From: Bacillota bacterium
Lineage (GTDB): Bacteria; Bacillota; Clostridia; Lachnospirales; Lachnospiraceae
Direction of reading: 5' to 3'
DNA length: 13,266 nucleotides
NCBI GenBank assembly: GCA_023436765.1
Contig: JAEZHX010000248.1
Span: 1 to 13,266, forward strand
How positions within the stretch are numbered: position 1 is the stretch's first letter; each line of letters begins with the position of its first letter. The notes under the pieces were generated by a model. The model was not told where the DNA came from and did not search any database. It was given only the letters and a program-made list of their open reading frames with translations. Shown in pieces: positions 6,381 to 13,266 of the stretch. A program made the position numbers and the translations under genes.

Positions 6381-8174
6381 TTATTTGTTATCTTCCAGTG
6401 CAATCTTAATGCCCAGTTCCTTCAGCTGCTTGTCCTCAACCACATTCGGGGCCTCAGTCATCAGACAGGAGGCATCCTTAACCTTCGGAAAAGCGATGAC
6501 ATCACGGATAGAGTCCTCCTTCGCCATCAGCATCACCAGTCGGTCCAGGCCGTAAGCCAGTCCGGCATGCGGGGGAACACCGTATTTGAAGGCATTCAAT
6601 AAGAAGCCGAAGCGCTCATAGGCTGCTTCCTTCGTAAAGCCCAGTACCTCAAACATCTTCTCCTGAACATCGCTCTGGAAAATTCTCACAGAGCCTCCGC
6701 CAACCTCGGTACCATTTAAGGTAATATCATAAGCCTTTGCTCTGACCTTCGCCGGGTCGGTATCCAAAAGTGCCAGATCCTCATCCATCGGCATTGTGAA
6801 TGGATGGTGCTTTGCTACAAAGCGGTTCTCCTCCTTTGAATACTCCAAAAGCGGGAATTCAGTTACCCACAGGAATTTATATTCATTCTTATTCAGAAGG
6901 TTCAAACTTCTTGCGATCTCAAGTCTTAAGTTGCCTAATACGGCAAATACCACATCATCCTCATCCGCTGCGAATAAGAGCAGGTCTCCGGGTTTACCGC
7001 TCATCGCTGACACCAGGCTGTTCATCTCTTCCTCGGTCATGAACTTTGCAAAGGAGGATTTATATGAGCCGTCAGCTCCGATTGCTACATAAGCCAGCCC
7101 CTTCGCACCAAAATCCTTCGCATAATCAACCAGGGCATCGATCTTCTTCCTGGGCATCTCACCCTGACCCTCCGCATTGATACCACGGACCGAGCCGCCC
7201 TTTTCCAGCGCTCCGGTAAATACAGAGAAGCCGCAGTTCTTCACAACCTCAGACACATTTTTCAGCTCCATACCAAAACGGATATCCGGTTTATCGGAGC
7301 CGAAGCGGTCCATCGCCTCAGCATAGGTCATTCTCTGAATCGGAAGCTGTACCTCGATACCGATGCTTTCCTTGAACATCCTCTGAAGCAGGCGCTCATT
7401 GACGCGGATGACATCATCCACATCCACGAAGGACAGTTCCATATCGATCTGAGTGAACTCCGGCTGCCTGTCGGCACGAAGGTCCTCGTCACGGAAGCAT
7501 TTCACGATCTGGAAATAACGATCATAGCCTGCACACATTAAGAGCTGCTTGAACAGCTGGGGAGACTGTGGCAGCGCATAGAAATTGCCCGGATGAACAC
7601 GGCTGGGAACCAGATAGTCTCTGGCACCCTCGGGTGTACTCTTGGTTAACATCGGTGTCTCTATCTCTAGGAAGCCTTCCTCGGCCAAAAACTGGCGTGT
7701 GATATTAGCAACCTTGCTGCGAAGGATCAGATTTCTCTGGAGATCCGGTCTTCTTAAGTCTAGGTAGCGGTATTTGAGCCTGAGCTCCTCCTTCGTTTTG
7801 CTCTCCTCTTCAATCTGGAACGGAGGAGTATCTGCCTCGGAAAGGATCCGCAGTTCAGCGGCCCTGATCTCGATCTCTCCGGTTGCCAGATTCTCATTGA
7901 CTGCTCCGGAACGGGCTTCCACCTTACCTACAACTGCAATGACAAATTCACTCCTAAGCTTCTCTGCCTTAGCAAAGTTCTCACTTCCGCAATCGCTCTC
8001 TTCGAAAATAATCTGCAGCAATCCGGTACGATCCCTAAGATCCAGAAAGATAATACCTCCCTTATTCCTGCTCTTCTGTACCCATCCCATCACAGTTACG
8101 GTTTCGCCGATGTTTCCTTTGGTAACCTCAGTACATCTGTGGCTCCTGTGCAAGCCCTTCATTGATTCTGCCAT
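6381..8174 (-). CDS. aspS: Aspartyl-tRNA synthetase
   Basis: This 597-residue class II synthetase attaches aspartate to tRNA in the cytoplasm. Domains in order are: an N-terminal OB-fold anticodon-binding domain with GWVQKSRNKGGIIFLDLRDR (30-49), class II motif 1 around FLEIETPML (168-176), TPEGARDYLVPSR (180-192), motif 2 FRDEDLRADRQPEF (227-240), the bacterial GAD insertion (about 290-410), and motif 3 GLAYGLDRL (538-546). Length and domain order are of the bacterial type. The ATG at 8174 is preferred because MAESMKGL fits the family N-terminus; AAAGGAG lies 12-13 bases upstream. The frame extends to 8213, but that part overlaps the leader. It has its own promoter and terminator. Whether it also charges tRNA-Asn cannot be told here. 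Confidence 0.97.
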   Translation of the reverse strand: MAESMKGLHRSHRCTEVTKGNIGETVTVMGWVQKSRNKGGIIFLDLRDRTGLLQIIFEESDCGSENFAKAEKLRSEFVIAVVGKVEARSGAVNENLATGEIEIRAAELRILSEADTPPFQIEEESKTKEELRLKYRYLDLRRPDLQRNLILRSKVANITRQFLAEEGFLEIETPMLTKSTPEGARDYLVPSRVHPGNFYALPQSPQLFKQLLMCAGYDRYFQIVKCFRDEDLRADRQPEFTQIDMELSFVDVDDVIRVNERLLQRMFKESIGIEVQLPIQRMTYAEAMDRFGSDKPDIRFGMELKNVSEVVKNCGFSVFTGALEKGGSVRGINAEGQGEMPRKKIDALVDYAKDFGAKGLAYVAIGADGSYKSSFAKFMTEEEMNSLVSAMSGKPGDLLLFAADEDDVVFAVLGNLRLEIARSLNLLNKNEYKFLWVTEFPLLEYSKEENRFVAKHHPFTMPMDEDLALLDTDPAKVRAKAYDITLNGTEVGGGSVRIFQSDVQEKMFEVLGFTKEAAYERFGFLLNAFKYGVPPHAGLAYGLDRLVMLMAKEDSIRDVIAFPKVKDASCLMTEAPNVVEDKQLKELGIKIALEDNK

Positions 8175-8181
8175 GGTTGTT

Positions 8182-8236
8182 CTAATCTCCTTTATCCTTA
8201 AAAACTTTATCATTCATTTACCGTATAGCTCTTCAT
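8182..8236 (-). other. Two overlapping mini-ORFs in the aspS leader
   Basis: ATG at 8236 opens an eight-codon frame (MKSYTVNE) preceded by GAGG at nine bases. ATG at 8217 opens an 11-codon frame (MNDKVFKDKGD), three codons of which are aspartate. The first frame's stop overlaps the second frame's early codons, and the second ends eight bases before the aspS ATG. The second frame has no clear ribosome-binding site. Translation is unproven. Confidence 0.25.
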
Positions 8237-8259
8237 TTAATAGATCCTCAATGCATTTA

Positions 8260-8288
8260 ATTCTAATCTATTTTAGATTATCTGTCCA
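8260..8288 (-). promoter_or_regulatory. aspS promoter with an inverted repeat in the spacer
   Basis: On the minus strand there is -35 TGGACA (8283-8288), a 17-base spacer and -10 TAGAAT (8260-8265), each hexamer one mismatch from consensus. The predicted start is near 8253, giving a leader of about 80 bases. A perfect 7-bp inverted repeat (TAATCTA 8264-8270, TAGATTA 8274-8280) fills most of the spacer and could be an operator. Confidence 0.7.
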
Positions 8289-8348
8289 CTTTTTTCTGAT
8301 TATGCTGATGTGATTGAACAGAAAAGGCCCATAGCTCCCACCAGCTTG

Positions 8349-8391
8349 AAAGGCGTGTTCCCCAAAACACATAATGGGATACACGCCCTTT
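8349..8391 (-). terminator. Hairpin between the Dabb gene and aspS
   Basis: AAAGGCGTGT (8349-8358) pairs with ACACGCCCTTT (8381-8391) apart from one bulged C, and an inner TCCC/GGGA adds four pairs. It starts about 23 bases after the Dabb stop. Only three T residues follow the stem on the minus strand, so it is a plausible but weak terminator. No T-box sequence is present. Confidence 0.5.
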
Positions 8392-8413
8392 GCAGAATAT
8401 TCTTAATATAAAA

Positions 8414-8716
8414 TCAGAACTTAAAATCGATACACTTACGATTACAGGTCGCAGGTCTTACAAAATTCGTACCCACACGAACATGTTCCGGATGTACCTG
8501 ATATGCCTGTAAGGCTTCTTCATCCCTGAATAAGCTGTCCAGCATTATCTCTGAGTCAGAGGACGAGAGTGGTTCTGTCAGAACCTCAATGGATACAACT
8601 CCGTCGATCAGGTTCTTCAAGTTTTCCAGCTCTTTCTTAATTTCTGCTCCTTTTGCATGCTTCTCCTCTGCAGAAAGTCCTTCTGCAAAATTCCAAGCGA
8701 CAATATGTCTTACCAT
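8414..8716 (-). CDS. Dabb-family (stress-responsive alpha/beta barrel) protein
   Basis: This 100-residue protein begins MVRHIVAWNFAEGLSAEEK. The family starts with a strand containing the conserved HIV/VxW-F pattern, followed by a helix (KGAEIKKELENLKNLI, about 22-37), a strand (VVSIEVLTE) and a second helix with FRDEEALQAYQVHPEHVRV (63-81). The YQ.HP.H motif is diagnostic of Dabb ferredoxin-like folds, which usually dimerise into a barrel. Roles vary and many members are uncharacterised, so no reaction is assigned. The length is normal. The ATG at 8716 has AGGAGGT six bases upstream. It stands alone between the esterase and aspS, with its own promoter. The C-terminus has two cysteines (CNRKC), which is not a known family motif. 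Confidence 0.88.
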   Translation of the reverse strand: MVRHIVAWNFAEGLSAEEKHAKGAEIKKELENLKNLIDGVVSIEVLTEPLSSSDSEIMLDSLFRDEEALQAYQVHPEHVRVGTNFVRPATCNRKCIDFKF

Positions 8717-8759
8717 ATGATGACCTCCTAAGTCTCTTACTATGTCTATGCTGTCTCTA

Positions 8760-8787
8760 AGTATACCATAAATATTCCGATTTACAA
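8760..8787 (-). promoter_or_regulatory. Extended -10 promoter of the Dabb gene
   Basis: On the minus strand TGGTATACT gives an extended -10 (hexamer 8760-8765, TG at 8767-8768), with a weak -35 TTGTAA (8782-8787) at 16 bases. The predicted start is near 8753, about 37 bases before the ATG. Confidence 0.6.
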
Positions 8788-8830
8788 TCAGGTTCTTAAT
8801 ACAACCTACAGCAATTGTTTAAAAATCTTA

Positions 8831-10720
8831 TCAGCATTGGGTTGTAAAGGGTGATGCAGGTAGTCCTTCCCTGTTGAATAGGTTAGGATTCTCGGGATTA
8901 TTCAGCCAACCATAGCGCACATGGACCGGATTCTTTACTTTGCTGCAGGTAACCAGAAGCGTATCCTGATCAATACTTGCTTCTGCCGGATAAAACACTC
9001 CGTCCTCCCCACAGACCTCCAGCATATTTACTCCGTTCTCCCGAAGGAGTAAGCCGCTGCCGGTGTGCCTAAAATAAAGTCTGAGGGCTTCCCCCTCCTT
9101 CTCCATATGGTCATAGATCGGACCACTGAATACGAGGTCCTCGCCGAAGACCATATGAAATGCCCATAGTGCAAGCCGTTCTCCTACGGATTTCTTATCC
9201 CAGGGATGTAGATCGTTATACATTCCCTTATCTATCGTAACGACCATGCCCGTCCCCGGCACCTCCATCGCTTTTCTCTGTTCCTCCCTGAGTCTTGCCC
9301 AACTGCTCTCTTCCGGTTCCTTTCTCCAGGGGCAATAGTTGGCCAGCTGAACATATAGGAAAGGGAAAGCACCGATATTCCAGGTTTGCCTCCAATCCAG
9401 GATGACAGCCTCAAATAAATCCTTATAATCCGAAGGATAAGAATCATTAGATTCTCCCTGATACCATAGTACTCCCTTGATTGCATATCTTCTTAAGGGA
9501 TAAATCATCCCGTTATATACACCGGTGGGCTTATACTGGAAGAAGGTCGTCGGCTGTTGTGCCTTTGTTACTGCGCCGATCTTATAGTTCCATATTCCTG
9601 AGATGGGAAGCTCTTCCCCGTTCGCTCTCAGGACATACGGCATATCCGTGACAAAGGCTCCGGTATTTTGGGTTACCAGTAATCGGACAGTAATCGTATT
9701 CCTTCCTTCCCTGAGTAAACCCTCCGGGATATCATACCTGCGGGGAGGATACAGATAACCGGTTCCTCCGATGCGAACACCGTTGAGATAGGTATCATCC
9801 CCATCAACGATGGTTCCCAGCACAAGCTTTCCTGGACCCTTCAGCATAGTACCCGGCACGATAATATCCTTTCTGAACCAGATGGCTCCTCCCTTGATAT
9901 TTCCCAGGTCCGTTCCCTCAAAGCTCATAGGGATCGTAATCTCCGTCCAATCTGAGAGATCACAGTCCTCACTATACCAGGGTCCGGATGGACCATTCAA
10001 TCCCTGATCAGCTTCATCCAGCTCTCTGTACCATGAATTGTTCTGCTGCTCTTCTCGCTCGATGGTCCCGCTGACATAGGAGTCATCCTTGCATAAGTCA
10101 AGCAGTTCTCTCAATCTATCGAATTTCAATAAAGTTTTTTCACTTAGCCAGGCCTCGGCAGGAGTTCCTCCGATTGCTGTAAATAAAAAGCCGATCGGAA
10201 TTTTATACTTCTCGTAGACCTTCTTAGCAAAGAAATATCCGATAGCACTAAAATCATAGACCGAGGCTGGATTGACAGAGATCCAGCTTCCCCCGAACAG
10301 TTCCTCCCGAGGTCCATGAAAATCATAGATCATCGGAACGAAGAAGGATCGAATTTCCGGGCAGGTAGCACCCTTCACTTCCTCTGCAAACAGATCCAGT
10401 GTCCGCCGTATCGGAATCTGCATATTGGACTGTCCGCCCAGAACCCATACATCTCCGACCAGAATATCCTTTAGGGTCAGCTCCGAGCCACTGCATCGGA
10501 TGATCATCTGAAATGGGCCTCCCGGATCAAGCTTGTCTAAGATAATTTCCCAGTTCCCATCAGCTGAGGTCACCGTTCGGTATGGCTTCTCCAGAAATAA
10601 CAGTGTAAGCTCCTTTTCCGGCTCAGACATTCCCCAGATCCTCACGTTAGTGTTTCTCTGCAGTACCATTCCGTCACTGATCAGGGACGGCAGTACAATT
10701 CCATTCTGTAGCTTCTCCAT
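8831..10720 (-). CDS. Sialate O-acetylesterase family SGNH hydrolase, cytoplasmic
   Basis: This protein of about 629 residues resembles bacterial SIAE/SASA esterases that remove O-acetyl groups from sialic acid or from acetylated plant polysaccharide fragments. The nucleophile block GDVWVLGGQSNM (about 89-100, Ser98) is followed by FLFTAIGGTPAEAWLS (178-193). An inserted GH2-like jelly-roll (about 245-365, with WFRKDI and YLNGVRIGG) comes next, then WYQGESND (419-426) and the Asp-His pair in NDLHPWDK (D503, H505). No signal peptide is visible, so it should act on imported sugars inside the cell. ATG at 10720 is preferred because AAGGAG (10733-10738) precedes it by 12 bases; the in-frame ATG at 10741 has no such site. 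It starts 41 bases after the kinase stop, suggesting one transcript. The actual acetyl ester substrate is unknown. Confidence 0.88.
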   Translation of the reverse strand: MEKLQNGIVLPSLISDGMVLQRNTNVRIWGMSEPEKELTLLFLEKPYRTVTSADGNWEIILDKLDPGGPFQMIIRCSGSELTLKDILVGDVWVLGGQSNMQIPIRRTLDLFAEEVKGATCPEIRSFFVPMIYDFHGPREELFGGSWISVNPASVYDFSAIGYFFAKKVYEKYKIPIGFLFTAIGGTPAEAWLSEKTLLKFDRLRELLDLCKDDSYVSGTIEREEQQNNSWYRELDEADQGLNGPSGPWYSEDCDLSDWTEITIPMSFEGTDLGNIKGGAIWFRKDIIVPGTMLKGPGKLVLGTIVDGDDTYLNGVRIGGTGYLYPPRRYDIPEGLLREGRNTITVRLLVTQNTGAFVTDMPYVLRANGEELPISGIWNYKIGAVTKAQQPTTFFQYKPTGVYNGMIYPLRRYAIKGVLWYQGESNDSYPSDYKDLFEAVILDWRQTWNIGAFPFLYVQLANYCPWRKEPEESSWARLREEQRKAMEVPGTGMVVTIDKGMYNDLHPWDKKSVGERLALWAFHMVFGEDLVFSGPIYDHMEKEGEALRLYFRHTGSGLLLRENGVNMLEVCGEDGVFYPAEASIDQDTLLVTCSKVKNPVHVRYGWLNNPENPNLFNREGLPASPFTTQC

Positions 10721-10761
10721 AACAGTTCCCATCTCCTTCATGATCAGATATTCAGCTAAGC

Positions 10762-13266
10762 CTACCCCTCTTTTGCGAAAAGCATCCGGTTGATGATCTT
10801 TTTAAGCTGCTCCAGTGCAAGGAGCATATCATTATCGCTTCCATTGTACTGATTCTGTAATCTTCCTACAGCTTCCGCAATCTCCTCAGATGCAATCTGC
10901 TCTGACAGCTCGCCAATCTCCTTAAGAATATAGTGAATTATTTCCGTATTATGATAACGGATAGCGGATTCCATAATATTTAGATCCATTTCCAGTTCTT
11001 TCAACTTGGGATTGATCTTGTCAACCATAGCATCCTTTATAAAATACAACGGATCCTTTGTTTCCTCCTCCTTCATAGGCAACGGCTGACGGATGGACAT
11101 AGCCTGACCGGAACCTTCTGTAATTGTATCGATTACGATAAATAGCTCCTCCATTTGTATCGGCTTGGAAACATATCCATCCATGCCCACATCCCTGAAT
11201 TTTTCCCTTTCTGCAGTTAATGTGTAAGCTGTTAATGCAATGATTGGTGTATGCTTCTTCTCATCCTCCAGCTGCCTGATTCTCTTGCTGGTTTCCACCC
11301 CATCCATACCGGGCATCTGAATGTCCATCAGTATAACATCATACATTCCTGAACGGTAGATATCCAGGGCTTCCACACCATTTGTCACCGCCACCACATT
11401 ATGATTTTTAAGCTTAAGCATATCTGATATCACCTGAAGGTTCACCGGATCGTTCTCTACCAACAGGATATTTCTAGACACGTACTCTCTCGGAGACTTA
11501 GGAGTTATCTCCTTCAGCATCGTTCCCACCTCAAAATCCAGTAAAAAATAAAAGCTGCTTCCCCTACCGGGATCACTTTCGACGCCTATCTGACCTCCCA
11601 TCAGCTCTACCAGTCTTTTGGAAATTGCCAAACCCAAACCGGTTCCGCCGAACCGTTTTGTATAGGAGGAATCATCCAGCTGGCTAAAGCTTTTAAACAG
11701 CAGCTTGCGGTCCTCCTTCGATATTCCGATACCCGTATCAGAGACGACAAATTTAATCTCCGCTCTGTGGTTCCTGATATGATGTATCTCAGTACTAAGA
11801 GTGATTGCTCCACTGTCCGTAAATTTATATGCATTGCTCAGAAGGTTATCTAATACGTGTTTTAGCTTATTCTGATCACCGATGAGATAATCCGGTAAAT
11901 CGTCAGGTAACACTGTATTCATCATCAGGCCCTTTTTTCGGATCTGGGGACTATGCGCATTCACCAATTCACGGATCATATCCTTCAGACTGAAATTTTT
12001 TAAAGAGAGAGTGACTTTATCAGCCTCCAGCTTCTCAAAATCAAGAATATCATTTATGATGTGAATCAGTGAATTCGTACACTCCTTTGCTGTAGTCAGC
12101 TTATTTCTCTGTTCCCTGGACAAAGCGGTAAGCAGCGTCAGGTCAATCATACCGATAATGCCGTTCATCGGGGTACGTATCTCATGGCTCATATTAGCAA
12201 GAAATTCGCTCTTGGCTTTATTTGCGGCTTCTGCAGCCTCCTTTGCTTCGATTAATGTTAGCTCTGACCGTTTCTGTTCCGTAATGTCGGTAACAATCGT
12301 AACTATCGTACCCGACTCCGGGCTGTAAATCACCATGGAGAGCCACATATCAAAGGTCGCCTCATAAAAGTTATTCAAAAGGATGCTTTTACCGGCAATT
12401 ATTGTGTCCTTATGTTGATTTACACTGCTGGTCAAATACTCATGGCTTTTTGGAAATACCTCGGAATATCTCCGATTTTTCATAAAACCCGTTTCCATTC
12501 CGAAAATACCCTCAAAGAAATCATTTACCTCGAGAGTAGCCAGATCCTCAAGCATATTTTCTCGGTTATAGATGCCCTGATAATATGCATAACCATTATG
12601 CAGGTTCGTAAACAAGGAGCGAAACTTCTGATTGCTGCGGAAAATCTGTTCCTCTGCCATTTTCCTTTCTGTGATATCACGGATAATACTGAGAAGGACC
12701 CTCTTGTCACCGATATCCATTCCTCGGGAGCTCACCTCAACATTAAACCTGCTGCCATTCTTACGGATATGCTCTGTCTGATATACGATTCCATCCTTAT
12801 CCTCCTGCTGCATCTGCTGTCTGGCATAATTCCATTCTCCCTTAAGGTCACAAATATTCATGGTTGACAGCTCCTTATTGCTGTAACCGTATGCAAGCTC
12901 CGCAGCTCTGTTTGCTTCCATGATATTCCCTTCCATATCCGCAAACAGGATGATTTCTTTGGTGTTCTTTGAGAACAATTCGTATTTTCTAATATTTTCC
13001 GCAATATCAGCCCGATCCGATATATCCTTGCCGATACCGATCGATCCTGTAAAATTTCCATCTGAATTATAAATAGGTTTACCATTGATGCGTAGCCACC
13101 GGTAGATACCATCCTTACGGCGAAAACGGAGAATCAGATCACTCGGGATCTGATATTGCACATTTTGCTTGATTTCCTCTATTAGTCTGGACTTATCGTC
13201 CTGATGTACCAGCTCCATCCATCCATTACCCCTGATTTCTTCCATAGTGAGGCCTGTAAAGTCCAG
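10762..13266 (-). CDS. Hybrid sensor histidine kinase, three PAS domains (5' end beyond the right edge)
   Basis: The frame is open to the window edge: seven codons (LDFTGLT) precede the ATG at 13245 and belong to a PAS domain, so that ATG is not the start. Numbered from that Met: PAS1 to about 85, PAS2 about 90-195 and PAS3 about 205-325, each ending in the D-I-S/T linker. Next are HisKA with SHEIRTPMNG (His354), HATPase with N-box DNLLSNAYKFT (466-476), DTGIGIS (503-509) and GGTGLGLA (533-540), and a receiver with ILMDIQMPGMDG (phospho-acceptor Asp641) and Lys694. A helical tail of about 100 residues ends the protein. No membrane segment is visible in this part. It would sense a signal by PAS and relay phosphate to an output regulator, not encoded here. 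The esterase gene follows 41 bases later. The receiver acidic pair reads E-N, and the tail lacks a canonical HPt H-x-L-K-G. Confidence 0.93.
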   Translation of the reverse strand: MDFTGLTMEEIRGNGWMELVHQDDKSRLIEEIKQNVQYQIPSDLILRFRRKDGIYRWLRINGKPIYNSDGNFTGSIGIGKDISDRADIAENIRKYELFSKNTKEIILFADMEGNIMEANRAAELAYGYSNKELSTMNICDLKGEWNYARQQMQQEDKDGIVYQTEHIRKNGSRFNVEVSSRGMDIGDKRVLLSIIRDITERKMAEEQIFRSNQKFRSLFTNLHNGYAYYQGIYNRENMLEDLATLEVNDFFEGIFGMETGFMKNRRYSEVFPKSHEYLTSSVNQHKDTIIAGKSILLNNFYEATFDMWLSMVIYSPESGTIVTIVTDITEQKRSELTLIEAKEAAEAANKAKSEFLANMSHEIRTPMNGIIGMIDLTLLTALSREQRNKLTTAKECTNSLIHIINDILDFEKLEADKVTLSLKNFSLKDMIRELVNAHSPQIRKKGLMMNTVLPDDLPDYLIGDQNKLKHVLDNLLSNAYKFTDSGAITLSTEIHHIRNHRAEIKFVVSDTGIGISKEDRKLLFKSFSQLDDSSYTKRFGGTGLGLAISKRLVELMGGQIGVESDPGRGSSFYFLLDFEVGTMLKEITPKSPREYVSRNILLVENDPVNLQVISDMLKLKNHNVVAVTNGVEALDIYRSGMYDVILMDIQMPGMDGVETSKRIRQLEDEKKHTPIIALTAYTLTAEREKFRDVGMDGYVSKPIQMEELFIVIDTITEGSGQAMSIRQPLPMKEEETKDPLYFIKDAMVDKINPKLKELEMDLNIMESAIRYHNTEIIHYILKEIGELSEQIASEEIAEAVGRLQNQYNGSDNDMLLALEQLKKIINRMLFAKEG

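Noticed and set aside
7774..8313. Plus-strand 179-residue reading frame
   Set aside because: It lies antisense to aspS and its promoter, is serine-rich low-complexity as expected of a shadow frame, and has no family resemblance.
8175..8413. T-box riboswitch before aspS
   Set aside because: No T-box consensus or specifier-stem layout, and no terminator just before the ribosome-binding site; the visible hairpin lies upstream of the predicted promoter.
12412..12867. Plus-strand 151-residue frame opposite the kinase
   Set aside because: It is antisense to clear PAS-domain coding sequence, with no ribosome-binding site or recognisable domain.

Overview
The window reads as a chromosomal segment of a low-to-moderate GC, anaerobic Firmicute, most likely a clostridium of the Lachnospiraceae type. 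This rests on purine-rich Shine-Dalgarno sites, ferredoxin-dependent 2-oxoacid oxidation genes, protein flavour and sigma-A-like promoters. It is an inference, since no rRNA or other species marker is present. All nine protein genes I accept lie on the minus strand, so transcription runs from high to low coordinates; the plus-strand reading frames look like shadows.

Right part (13266 to 8831): a hybrid sensor histidine kinase, cut by the right edge, has three PAS domains, HisKA, HATPase, a receiver and a degenerate HPt-like tail. It is followed after 41 bases by a cytoplasmic sialate O-acetylesterase-type SGNH hydrolase. The spacing suggests co-transcription of a sensor with a carbohydrate-deacetylating enzyme. 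Next come a small Dabb-family protein with its own extended -10 promoter, and aspS (aspartyl-tRNA synthetase). aspS has a good promoter whose spacer holds a perfect inverted repeat, and it ends in a strong intrinsic terminator nested inside a second, outer inverted repeat. A small DUF1294 membrane protein follows.

Left part (5870 to 1): a sodium:solute symporter has a near-consensus promoter, and a perfect 23-bp palindrome overlaps its predicted transcription start. After an intergenic hairpin comes a four-gene cluster: a phenylacetate-CoA ligase-type enzyme (paaK-like), indolepyruvate:ferredoxin oxidoreductase subunits alpha and beta (iorA, iorB), and an ACT-domain protein cut by the left edge. 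Together these fit oxidation of aryl pyruvates (from aromatic amino acids) to aryl-acetyl-CoA with reduced ferredoxin, activation of free aryl acetates, and possibly amino-acid sensing by the ACT protein. The symporter may import a substrate or exchange a product, but its substrate cannot be read from sequence.

The least ordinary element is between iorA and iorB: three back-to-back 27-bp repeats. Their GC stem arms are invariant and only the loop bases vary. They can pair in two alternative registers, and they also remain an open frame in phase with iorB.
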